Assembly: GCA_002405485.1 (NCBI GenBank)
Contig: DHLW01000053.1
Location: forward strand, 63,197-77,957
DNA from: Phycisphaerales bacterium UBA4658
GTDB lineage: Bacteria > Planctomycetota > Phycisphaerae > Phycisphaerales > UBA1924
Reading direction: 5' to 3'
Length of the DNA stretch: 14,761 nt
The notes beneath the pieces were generated by a model that was given only the letters and a program-made list of their open reading frames with translations, was not told the origin of the DNA and did not search any database. Below are positions 1 to 7,309 of the stretch, piece after piece (the first letter of the stretch is position 1; each line of letters begins with the position of its first letter). The translations under genes and the position numbers were made by a program.

Positions 1-1302
1 ACCATCTTCGATCACCCCCTCTGGATCGTTCACAACGCCGTGCCCAGTCTCCGCGTCGAGGTCCGATGCCGATACACACAGGCCGGAGTCCAGACCTGGG
101 ACCCCGCCGGCGGACCCCACGACACCGTCTACGGCTTCATCACCATGCTCACCCGCGCTCTCTCGGGTTTCGAGCGTCACCTCCGCGGACGGCCCATGCG
201 CTGGTTCGGCATCCCCGCCGGCTTCGGCGGCTCCGTCAGCGATAACGAGGCTCGCACCTATCCCAACGCCATCCGCCTGCTCAACCACCCAGCGGATCGG
301 CTCCGCAGCGGGCGACGCGGACCGTTCTTTGCCGAGGGTCTCCGACGCAATCTCTCCTGGAGCAGGGAGTTCTTCCCCGATCTTGCCGCCACACTCAAAG
401 GCCGCAATCTCCCGGACCCGATCGCCTGGATCCTCACCACCGAGAACGGCGTCGGCGATGACTTCATGGGCCATCACGACGATCCCGACTCCGGATGGGT
501 TCCCGAGGCGCTCGCCGACCCTCGCGCCGACGACCCCGCACATCTCATCGACGGCTCACGCACCTTCGCCCAGTACATGCGCGACGCCCGAACCCTCGAC
601 GGCAAGCCCATTCCCGCGTATCGCCACCGCGTTCCCCTCGGCCTCCCACCGGGACGCAGCCCCCTCAACGACGAGTCCAGCGAACGCTACCGCGGCGCGC
701 TCCGCCTCTGCTGGGACTACTCCCGCGAACTCGCCTTCAACCGCCCCGCTCGCTCCGCGTTCAGGCGTGACCCAGCCGACACACACACGCTCCCCTGCGG
801 CGAGTACCAGGCCGCCTGCGACAGCCCCTGGGCCCCCGTCCGCGTCCGCCCTCTCACACTCCAGCACCAGATGGGCGGAATCTTCCACTCCGACCTGCAG
901 ATGCCCGACTGGTACGGCGGACTCCCAAACCAGCGCCCCGACGACGCCATCACCCTTGGGGAACTCGGCTGGGAGACCAAGGCCAACTGGCACCGCGCGC
1001 TCGATCAGATCGCCCCGGAACGCATGCGCTCCGCACGGTCCGACCCCGATCCCGCACGCGTCGATCGTGCCGTGGCCGTCGAGGCCCAATCGCTCGTCCT
1101 CGCCGCACACGCCCGCTCTGCACCGCACGCCCCCTTGGCTCCCTTCGTGACCGACACCACCGGCATCCCGGTCGACGACATGGTCCGCTACCTTCGCGCC
1201 GTCCGCGCCCTCGGCGGGTGGGGATGCTGCATCTTCATGCCCAAGCCCTCGCGCGAGTCCCACGACTACTGGTCAAGCGTCATCCCGCGTGTGAACGCGT
1301 AG
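1..1302 (+). CDS. Hypothetical protein, 3' part (5' end outside window)
   Basis: The reading frame is open from the first base and ends with TAG at 1300-1302, giving 433 residues. A GTG at 40 could serve as a start, but coding character continues upstream of it (TIFDHPLWIVHNA), so I treat the gene as truncated at its 5' end by the window edge. I do not recognise the family. Visible features are a strongly hydrophilic, Trp/Tyr/His-rich soluble protein with no membrane segment, a segment ending a predicted beta strand (PIAWILTTENGVGDDFMGHH, about residues 140-159 from the window edge), a Gly/Trp-rich C-terminal strand (GGWGCCIFMPKP) and a short tail. Alternating strand and helix patterns and the TEN motif after a hydrophobic strand would fit a TIM-barrel, glycoside-hydrolase-like fold, but this is speculation. 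It runs convergently with the next gene, whose stop lies 52 bases away. Confidence 0.7.
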   Translation, partial: TIFDHPLWIVHNAVPSLRVEVRCRYTQAGVQTWDPAGGPHDTVYGFITMLTRALSGFERHLRGRPMRWFGIPAGFGGSVSDNEARTYPNAIRLLNHPADRLRSGRRGPFFAEGLRRNLSWSREFFPDLAATLKGRNLPDPIAWILTTENGVGDDFMGHHDDPDSGWVPEALADPRADDPAHLIDGSRTFAQYMRDARTLDGKPIPAYRHRVPLGLPPGRSPLNDESSERYRGALRLCWDYSRELAFNRPARSAFRRDPADTHTLPCGEYQAACDSPWAPVRVRPLTLQHQMGGIFHSDLQMPDWYGGLPNQRPDDAITLGELGWETKANWHRALDQIAPERMRSARSDPDPARVDRAVAVEAQSLVLAAHARSAPHAPLAPFVTDTTGIPVDDMVRYLRAVRALGGWGCCIFMPKPSRESHDYWSSVIPRVNA

Positions 1303-1354
1303 CGGCCGGAGCGTCCACAGACGCCGCCAGCGGCCCCCGCACACCCCGCCCGCA

Positions 1355-2410
1355 TCAGTTGCCGCGCAGATTGAGCGGAGCACCGGCCAACTCGTTGACC
1401 ATTGCCGACGCAGAGCTCTTGAACTCGGCGTCCTTGCTTCCAAGCACCAGGTCGCCGAGCTTGAAGTCCTTGCTCATCCGTCCCCCGGCCCGCTGCATCG
1501 CGACCTGGGCGACACGCTCGCACTGCGTGGCCAGGAGGGCAAGCTCACCCCGTCGCACATCGCTTAGGTCGCCCGCGGAGACGGCGCGGTCGATGGCGTT
1601 GAGCACGTCGCGAGCCACCCCCGCGGCGCTCTGCACGCCCTGCGTCGGAACCGGCACGCTCTGATTGGAAAGCTGGTCGAACAGCGCCTTGAGCGCGTGG
1701 GCCAGAAATGCCTGCCGAGGGGCAAGATCTCCACGATCTCGGGCCAGACGGCTCGCCGCCGCCGAGAGCTGCGACGCCGCCAGATTCCGGATCGTCTCCG
1801 ATGCCGACGGCGGCACCCGCATCGCGTCGTCCAGGGCCATCGCATAGCCCAGCAGCACGTGCCCCTCGGTCTCGCCCGCCATCGTCGAGTTCAAGCGGTC
1901 CAGGGCTTCGCGAAAGGTAAAGTCCGTCAGCGCACGATTGCCGCGGGTCATGCTCCGGGCCGCGGCCCCGAAGCCCGACACCGCCATGAACCGCACCGCC
2001 GCTCGCTTGTCCTTCAGCCCCGCCTCCAGCAGGTCCAGCCCGTCCTTGGTCCCCGACTCACCCGCGATCCGCAGCGCGTTGACGGCGATCTCATCCCGCT
2101 TGTCGCCCACCAGCGGCGTCAGGATCGGCTTGAGCTGCGCCGCATACGCGATGCGGAACGCACCGGATGCCTCCACGCCGCTTCGCCCCAGCGGCTCCAG
2201 CAGTGCGCGGCGGCTCCGCTCCACCATCGCTCGCTCGCCCGTGAGACCTGCCTTGTGCTGGTCCACATACTGTCGGATCGCCTCGTCATTGGCCGATGCC
2301 CCGCTGACCACCGCGTCCGCGAGGTTCTGCCCCGCCGAGCGATCAGCAGGCAGAAGGACGCCGACCGCGAGCGCCGCGGCGAGGACTCCGATTCGTGCCG
2401 ACGACTTCAT
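1355..2410 (-). CDS. Exported HEAT-repeat-like protein
   Basis: The 351-residue protein begins with a Sec-type signal peptide (basic MKSSAR, hydrophobic core to about residue 20, likely cleavage near residue 27 after RSAG), so it should act in the periplasm or cell envelope. The mature part is almost entirely alpha-helical and Ala/Leu-rich. Residues about 92-150 (DEIAVNALRIAGESG, then KRAAVRFMAVSGFG) have the helix-turn-helix spacing of HEAT or PBS-lyase-type repeats, which usually bind other proteins. No catalytic motif is visible. The ATG at 2408-2410 is used because the signal peptide starts there. The nearest purine-rich match (AGGAG) is about 19 bases upstream, so initiation is not clearly Shine-Dalgarno driven. 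It lies 185 bases behind the coiled-coil lipoprotein gene on the same strand, with a promoter candidate between them. Function unknown. Confidence 0.8.
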   Translation of the reverse strand: MKSSARIGVLAAALAVGVLLPADRSAGQNLADAVVSGASANDEAIRQYVDQHKAGLTGERAMVERSRRALLEPLGRSGVEASGAFRIAYAAQLKPILTPLVGDKRDEIAVNALRIAGESGTKDGLDLLEAGLKDKRAAVRFMAVSGFGAAARSMTRGNRALTDFTFREALDRLNSTMAGETEGHVLLGYAMALDDAMRVPPSASETIRNLAASQLSAAASRLARDRGDLAPRQAFLAHALKALFDQLSNQSVPVPTQGVQSAAGVARDVLNAIDRAVSAGDLSDVRRGELALLATQCERVAQVAMQRAGGRMSKDFKLGDLVLGSKDAEFKSSASAMVNELAGAPLNLRGN

Positions 2411-2500
2411 GCAGCGGACCAGGGGAGACTCCTGCGTGTTCTAGAGGATCCGTCAGTGTTCTGCCGCCCGCGTCTGCCCGAATCACCGCGCGGGGGGACA

Positions 2501-2530
2501 AAGTTAGTCGTCGCCGAGCCGAAGCGTCAA
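2501..2530 (-). promoter_or_regulatory. Candidate sigma-70 type promoter for the HEAT-like gene
   Basis: On the minus strand TTGACG (2525-2530; 5 of 6 to the -35 consensus) is followed after 18 bases by TAACTT (2501-2506; 3 of 6 to the -10 consensus), about 90 bases upstream of the start codon at 2410. It is AT-richer than the surrounding intergenic DNA. The -10 match is weak, so this is only a candidate. Confidence 0.3.
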
Positions 2531-2570
2531 CCCCACCCTCCACGCACACGCACCAGCCAACACCCAAACG

Positions 2571-2584
2571 ACCCGGATGCCCGG
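2571..2584 (-). terminator. Weak stem-loop after the coiled-coil lipoprotein gene
   Basis: A 5-bp GC stem (CCCGG, loop ATGC, CCGGG on the plus strand) lies about 10 bases beyond the lipoprotein stop codon. On the minus strand it is followed within a few bases by TCGTTTGGG, a poor T tract. It might terminate or stabilise the lipoprotein transcript, but the short stem makes this tentative. Confidence 0.2.
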
Positions 2585-2595
2585 GATCGCGCCGC

Positions 2596-4605
2596 TCAGC
2601 CGCCTCCGCCGGGCATCATTCCCTGCATGGCGGCAGCCACCGCCTCGGCAACCGCCTTCACGGCGTCGTCACCGGTGGCCAGCGACCCGTCGTTCACCTT
2701 GGCCGTGATCCCGTCCACAGCGTCCTTCAGCTTCTTGGACGCCTCGGCCATCGGCCCGAGCATCATGCCCATCGCCGGCGGAAGCTCGACGGTCATCTTC
2801 CACTGCCCATCCTGCTTGGTCAACGTCGATGTGCCCAGCATCGTGGTCATCTTCGCCTCCGTCGCGCTCGTGGCCTCAATCTTGGCCGACGACGGAGCCA
2901 GCATGCTCATCTGCTGCTTGATCGCCTCCGGCCCGGCCACCTGCTGCAGGACCGGATTGGACTTGATGCTCTCATCGGTCGACGCGGCGATGAGCTCTGA
3001 CAGGGTCTTGCCGAACTTGCCCTTCAGTGCCTCATCCAAAGCCCGCATGCTCGCCGAGCTCTCGGCGCTCGAGGCAAACAGCTTCTCGGCGACCTCGCCC
3101 TTGGGGATGAAGAACGCCTCCATCGCCGCCGCATCCGCCGAGGCCGCGGCGATCGCCGCTCGGATCTCGTCCTCAACAGCCTTGGCCTGCTCGGGGCTCA
3201 GCGCCTGACCAGATGGACCACCGGAACCGGACGTTCCCGGAGCGGGGATGGCCACCGGCTCCTTCTCCAGTTCCTCCAGGGCCTTGACCAGGGCCTCATA
3301 CCGGGCCTTCAGATCGCCCGCCGGACGAGCGGCTTCGTACCCGGAGCGAGCGGCCTTGTACGCCGAGATCGCCGACTCCCGCGCGGCCTTGGCATCCTGG
3401 CTCGCCTTTTCCGCCTTGCTCCCCAGTTCGCTCGACCCCGGCAGCGGGGGTTGGGCCTTGGCCAGGGCGTCAAGCACCGCGGCGTGCGCCGCGAGCGACC
3501 GCGCCCGCGTCGCATGCACGTCGCCAAGGGACTGCTGGAACGTCGCGCTCGACGCAGACGCTGAACCGGTCGTCTCCTTGGCCCCGCCCGCACCCGCCGA
3601 CTTGGCCGACCCGGACGCCTGCGTGAACTGCTTGATCGCCTCCTGCGTCGGGCCGTCCGCGGCGTCGCGCTTGGCGGTCAAGGCCGTGAGCGCGGCCTGG
3701 ATCTCGCCGCCCACCGCGTTGGCCTCGGCGGTTGCCGATGCCGACTGGACCCGGGCCGCCTCGGCCCGCTCGCGGATGTCCTGCTGGGCCTTCCGGAGCG
3801 ACTCCTTCTGACGATTCACCCGCTCGATCTGGTTCTTGATCTCCACCGCGACCGGGGCTTCCTTGTCCGCCAGGGCCTGCGTCTCGCCGGCCTGCCGCTC
3901 AAGCGCGTCCGCACGCCGGGCAACCTCCACCGCCTCGCGGATGATCTCCGCACGCGCCGTCTGCGACGCGCTCTCGCCCCGGGCCCGGATCCCCGACTCT
4001 TCCTGGCGAATCGCCGACGACTGACCCCGCAACGCCTCGGCCTGGGCGCGAATGTCGGCCACCTTGGCCTCCTGCGCGGCGAGATCCGCCGTCAGCTTCG
4101 CCACCTCTTCGGTGCGCTGCGCAAGCTGCGCGTCCAGATCCGCCAGGTCCTTGGTCGGGTCGTAGACGTTCAACGCCTTGGCGACCGCGTGCTGGCTGAT
4201 CCACTGATCCAGCTTGGCACGGACCACGTTGATCTGGTTCAGGAACTGCCGCTCCTCATCCGCCGCGCTCTTGGCCGCCAGTTCGCCAAGACCGCCATAC
4301 GCCCGCGCCAGAATCGCGTTCGCCGCTGACGCCGTCGCCGGCTCCTTGGCGTCGGCCACCGGCTTCACCGTCGTGATGAGCGATCGCAGCTCATCCCCGC
4401 GACGCTTGATCGACGGCGCCGGCATCGCCCCCTGGATGTTGATCGCGTTGAGCACATTCCCGGCCTTGGACAGGATCCGGTCCTGCTCGGTCTGGCTATC
4501 GCAGCCCGACAGCCCGGCCAGCCCGCCGCACATCGCCACGAGCACCGCCACCCGGCTCAGTCGACGGCGAATCTCAAGGCGTCCAATCTCGGCGTGATTC
4601 GTCAT
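2596..4605 (-). CDS. Large coiled-coil lipoprotein
   Basis: A protein of 669 residues. Basic residues RRRLSR precede a hydrophobic stretch ending in the lipobox LSGC, with Cys35 as the lipidation site. The next residue is Asp36, the inner-membrane retention signal in enterobacteria; whether that rule holds here is unknown. Residues about 155-330 form a long Ala/Glu/Gln/Lys/Arg coiled coil (AQRTEEVAKLTADLAAQEAK and following). Then come a Ser/Gly/Ala linker (335-355), a second helical stretch (365-450), a Gly/Pro/Ser hinge (452-470), and a C-terminal region with a small compact segment (TSTLTKQDGQWKMTVELPP, about 592-610) and a GMMPGGGG tail. No enzyme motif is visible; a structural or tethering envelope role is inferred. 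The ATG at 4605 is chosen because AGGA lies 7-10 bases upstream and the lipoprotein signal follows; the frame stays open upstream to 4938 but overlaps the preceding gene and would bury the signal. Confidence 0.85.
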   Translation of the reverse strand: MTNHAEIGRLEIRRRLSRVAVLVAMCGGLAGLSGCDSQTEQDRILSKAGNVLNAINIQGAMPAPSIKRRGDELRSLITTVKPVADAKEPATASAANAILARAYGGLGELAAKSAADEERQFLNQINVVRAKLDQWISQHAVAKALNVYDPTKDLADLDAQLAQRTEEVAKLTADLAAQEAKVADIRAQAEALRGQSSAIRQEESGIRARGESASQTARAEIIREAVEVARRADALERQAGETQALADKEAPVAVEIKNQIERVNRQKESLRKAQQDIRERAEAARVQSASATAEANAVGGEIQAALTALTAKRDAADGPTQEAIKQFTQASGSAKSAGAGGAKETTGSASASSATFQQSLGDVHATRARSLAAHAAVLDALAKAQPPLPGSSELGSKAEKASQDAKAARESAISAYKAARSGYEAARPAGDLKARYEALVKALEELEKEPVAIPAPGTSGSGGPSGQALSPEQAKAVEDEIRAAIAAASADAAAMEAFFIPKGEVAEKLFASSAESSASMRALDEALKGKFGKTLSELIAASTDESIKSNPVLQQVAGPEAIKQQMSMLAPSSAKIEATSATEAKMTTMLGTSTLTKQDGQWKMTVELPPAMGMMLGPMAEASKKLKDAVDGITAKVNDGSLATGDDAVKAVAEAVAAAMQGMMPGGGG

Positions 4606-4757
4606 GGTGGTCCTGATCCGGTCGATTCCAACGGTGCCCGATCGCACACATCCATCCAACCCCCACGCCCCCGGGCGTTGCCCAAGCCCCAACGGGCCGA
4701 CACTGTACCACCCCGACCCCGTTTCCGCATCCCCATGCCGCCCGCCGAACACTCCCT

Positions 4758-6134
4758 TCACCTGGGCGTCGGGGGAGCCGGCCGGCCATCCTCCCGCGAC
4801 TGCGGCGGGGGCGGTTTCAGGGGTTTGACCGGTTCGTACTCGATCGGATACTCCGGCCGAGGTCGATACAGCGACCCAATCCACCGAACCGCCGCTCGAA
4901 ACGACTCGTCCTCTTCGCTCCGGAAGACCGACCGCCACGCATCTTTCCCGGCCACGCCCTTGGGCACCGGGGGGTGAGGGCGTCGGCTGCGATCACGCAT
5001 CAACCCAAGCTGCAGCAGCGGGGAGTTCTCCGGCTGCTCCCAGTCAATGATCGGCGTCCCGTCCTCGAGCTCAAACCGGGTCAGAATCAGAAAGTTCGTG
5101 TACACCGTCGCTTCGGAGTTCGGCCGACGGTTCGCCAAGACCAGCCGACCCGCCTCCATCCCCCCATGGCACATGTTCGTGGCGCAGCTGTTGATCAGCC
5201 ATGATCGCCCGATCGCATCCCGAAGCTGCACGAACGGCTTGGGCTGATCCAGCACCTCGACCTGGCTGTAGAACTCCCGTGCCTGCAGCTTGAACATCAG
5301 ATCCAGCACGTCCACGGGGCTCTTGCGCAGGATCGCGTCCCGGCCTTCCTTGGTGATCGGCACCAGCGGGTGCCCGGCATGCTTGTCCAGCATGTCCGAC
5401 ACCGTTTGCCGAGAGATCATCAGCCGCGGATTGGCGCTCAGATCCGTCTCATACACCTTGATCAGGTTGATCTGCTCGGGCGTGAGCAGCGGCACGTCCT
5501 TGGCGGCGCTCGCGGCCGGCGCGACGGCTTCCGCACCATCGCCCTGGGCCTCCTCGGGCCGAGCGTCCGAGGGCGCCTTCCGCGTCGCACGCGATCCCGC
5601 CTTGAGGATGATCTGCTGCTCCAGGATCGTCTTCAGACGCAGAGCCGGACCGTGGGCTTTGTCGATTCCCAGGGCCCGCTGGACCTCCGTGAGCGCAAGC
5701 TCATACCGCTTGCGGCTTTGCAGCCATTCCGCCAGACGAACGATCTGCTCCGGGTCGTCACCCACCGCGTCGCGCAGTTTCTTGTACCGCTCCAGCAGCG
5801 GCTCCTGGATCTCCAGACGCTCGATCTGGTCCGGCGTGAACCGAGAGTGGACGCCCTCGATCGAAATGACGACTTCCAGATCACTCTGCCGCACCACCGG
5901 CCCGCTGAACCGCCGCCCGTCCTTCAGAATGACGACCAGTTCGGTGCGCTCGTCCGGCCCGGGCTCGCCGGAGGGACCTGCCGGGGGCGTCGGGGCTGAA
6001 CTCGGGCTCGTGGGAGGGGAGTCGGCCCAACCGCCGGAGGCCGCGAGCGCCGCGCAAAGCACAACGCACGCGGGCATGCGCGTGCGTGCTGAGGGTCGCG
6101 GGCGACCCGCAAAGACTCCGTCGGTAGGGACCAT
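4758..6134 (-). CDS. Exported cytochrome-c-like protein with N-terminal helical repeats
   Basis: A 458-residue protein with a signal peptide after an unusually long basic leader (hydrophobic MPACVVLCAALAASGGWA, about residues 20-37), then a Pro/Ser-rich linker (38-62). Residues 64-108 look like a small beta barrel (LVVILKDGRRFSGPVVRQ), and about 112-172 are TPR-like helices. After an Ala/Glu-rich linker, residues 215-430 form the main domain. It carries Cys317-A-T-N-M-Cys322-His323-Gly-Gly, a CX4CH spacing rather than the usual CXXCH haem motif. It also has RPNSEATVYTNFLIL and SPLLQLGLMRDRSRRPHPPV, where Met379 or His387 could be a distal haem ligand. I recall similar CHGG domains in planctomycete proteins, but haem binding here is inferred. 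The tail is Pro-rich. Start at 6134 is uncertain: no good ribosome-binding site is seen, and the ATG at 6077 would give a shorter, more typical signal peptide. It sits 144 bases beyond cheY. Confidence 0.75.
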   Translation of the reverse strand: MVPTDGVFAGRPRPSARTRMPACVVLCAALAASGGWADSPPTSPSSAPTPPAGPSGEPGPDERTELVVILKDGRRFSGPVVRQSDLEVVISIEGVHSRFTPDQIERLEIQEPLLERYKKLRDAVGDDPEQIVRLAEWLQSRKRYELALTEVQRALGIDKAHGPALRLKTILEQQIILKAGSRATRKAPSDARPEEAQGDGAEAVAPAASAAKDVPLLTPEQINLIKVYETDLSANPRLMISRQTVSDMLDKHAGHPLVPITKEGRDAILRKSPVDVLDLMFKLQAREFYSQVEVLDQPKPFVQLRDAIGRSWLINSCATNMCHGGMEAGRLVLANRRPNSEATVYTNFLILTRFELEDGTPIIDWEQPENSPLLQLGLMRDRSRRPHPPVPKGVAGKDAWRSVFRSEEDESFRAAVRWIGSLYRPRPEYPIEYEPVKPLKPPPPQSREDGRPAPPTPR

Positions 6135-6245
6135 GCGACTGGATTGTGAGGGCGCACACGCGCCGTTGTCCAGTACGCCCGCGGATTGCGTTCGGTTGCG
6201 ATTCGGGCAGGGCTTTCCTCTGGCCCCTGCGCCCGATCATCCCCC

Positions 6246-6279
6246 CCTCGGCCCCCCGAGGCCCGTATCCCGTCGGGAT
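6246..6279 (-). terminator. Tandem GC hairpins directly after cheY
   Basis: Two perfect inverted repeats follow the cheY stop codon. The first, 6267-6279, has ATCCCG and CGGGAT arms around one central base and touches the stop codon. The second, 6246-6261, has CCTCGG and CCGAGG arms with a 4-base loop. No T tract follows on the minus strand. They are best read as the 3' end or stabilising structure of the chemotaxis transcript; the assignment is structural only. Confidence 0.4.
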
Positions 6280-6650
6280 CAGGCCGCGGCCCGCTTGGCC
6301 ATGGTCTCCTGGATGCGCTGCGCGAGCAGGTCGGGCGTGAAGGGCTTGACCACGTAGTTGTTCACACCGGCCTTGATGGCCTCGATGACGCGGGCCTTCT
6401 CACTCTCGGTGGTGACCATGATGACCGGGGTCGCCTTATTGGTCTGCCGGAACGTCTTTACGAACGTCAGGCCGTCCATGTTGGGCATGTTCCAGTCGCA
6501 CAAGATGAGGTCCGGGCCGAACTTGGCGGCCTTGCTCAGGGCGTCGTTGCCGTCGCAGGCCTCCTCGACCTGGGAATAGCCGAGCTGCGTGAGCACGGAC
6601 TTCTGGATGTTCCGCATCGTCTTGGAGTCGTCGATCAGGAGGATCTTCAT
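6279..6650 (-). CDS. cheY: Chemotaxis response regulator CheY
   Basis: A 123-residue single receiver domain, the usual CheY length, with no output domain. It shows the acidic pair Asp7-Asp8, the phospho-acceptor Asp52 in LILCDWNMPNMDG, the signalling Thr80 in VTT and the conserved Lys102 in YVVKPF. In chemotaxis, CheA transfers phosphate to Asp52 and phospho-CheY acts on the flagellar switch, or on another motility output. As the last gene of the chemotaxis cluster, 69 bases after cheX, it is the natural partner of the CheA and CheX encoded just upstream. The ATG at 6650 is chosen because the domain starts there (MKILLIDDSK) and GGAAG lies about 9 bases upstream; in-frame codons before it would add a basic Pro-rich tail not seen in CheY. 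Confidence 0.95.
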   Translation of the reverse strand: MKILLIDDSKTMRNIQKSVLTQLGYSQVEEACDGNDALSKAAKFGPDLILCDWNMPNMDGLTFVKTFRQTNKATPVIMVTTESEKARVIEAIKAGVNNYVVKPFTPDLLAQRIQETMAKRAAA

Positions 6651-6719
6651 GGCTGCGCTTCCGGTTGGTCGTCGTGTGGGTTTGTGCCTTGGGTCTGGCG
6701 GCAATCATCAACTGAACGC

Positions 6720-7223
6720 TCAGGCCGCCGCGGCCTGTGCGGGCGTCGCGCCCGACGCGCTCGCCGACTCTCGGATCGCGATCTCGATCACCAGGTCCCC
6801 GCAGTCGGTCTTGCAGGGAATGCTGATGCACGGGACATCCTTTTGCCTTGCGACCAGGTGGTTCTGCCCCACGACCACGCTCGGGCAGGAAATCGACACC
6901 TTCTTGCTTCCGGTGAACTGCCCCTTGGCGTTCCCGGAAACCATGTTCACAAGCTCTCCGATCGCGTCGGCAAAGTCCGGCGTGCCCGGCTCCACCGGCG
7001 AGCCCGCGAACAGGGCCACCACGTTCCGCGCCGTGGCCAGCGGAAAGCTCAGCGTGACCGAACCGACCACATCCCCCGACATGCCGATGATCCCCGAAAC
7101 GTCGTAGGTCGGGGCCGGGTCCTTCTTGATCCCGGGCGTCCCGATGTCGACGCGCAGTTGCATCATCGTGGAGAAGACGTGCTGAATGCTGCTGATGAAG
7201 GGTGTGATGAATGCTGGGTCCAT
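6720..7223 (-). CDS. cheX: CheY-P phosphatase CheX (CheC/CheX family)
   Basis: A 167-residue cytoplasmic protein with the CheX layout: an N-terminal helix (FITPFISSIQHVFSTMMQ), a strand-rich core (YDVSGIIGMSGDVVGSVTLS), and one phosphatase helix with the signature Glu90-x-x-Asn93 in DAIGELVNMVSGNAKG. In the family this Glu/Asn pair enters the receiver active site and helps hydrolyse the phospho-Asp of CheY. Only one such helix is seen, which favours CheX over the two-motif CheC. The last 15 or so residues are a disordered Ala/Ser tail. It sits between cheA and cheY, so it probably terminates the signal produced by this CheA. The ATG at 7223 (MDPAFITPF) is preferred to an upstream in-frame start; AGGA lies about 10 bases before it. 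Confidence 0.9.
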   Translation of the reverse strand: MDPAFITPFISSIQHVFSTMMQLRVDIGTPGIKKDPAPTYDVSGIIGMSGDVVGSVTLSFPLATARNVVALFAGSPVEPGTPDFADAIGELVNMVSGNAKGQFTGSKKVSISCPSVVVGQNHLVARQKDVPCISIPCKTDCGDLVIEIAIRESASASGATPAQAAAA

Positions 7224-7309
7224 GAGTGCTTGTTCCTGAAGAGGTCCCTTTGACCTGCGCTCTTCCATCGACCGGTTTTGACCATTGCTCCTGCGCTGAT
7301 CCGGATTTC

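Noticed and set aside
1697..3208. A 503-codon plus-strand frame spanning the HEAT-like and lipoprotein genes
   Set aside because: It crosses an intergenic gap and two genes with signal peptides on the other strand, and its composition is that of an antisense shadow.
4214..4235. A TGGCAC ... TTG string resembling a sigma-54 promoter
   Set aside because: The spacing between the two elements is too long, and it lies inside the lipoprotein coding sequence.
4606..4938. N-terminal extension of the coiled-coil lipoprotein upstream of 4605
   Set aside because: It would overlap the preceding gene and place 111 residues before the lipoprotein signal peptide, which has its own ATG and ribosome-binding site.
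5290..6357. A 355-codon plus-strand frame opposite the cytochrome-like gene and the cheY end
   Set aside because: It has Ser/Arg-rich shadow composition, and the opposite strand has a signal peptide, CHGG motif and a true CheY.
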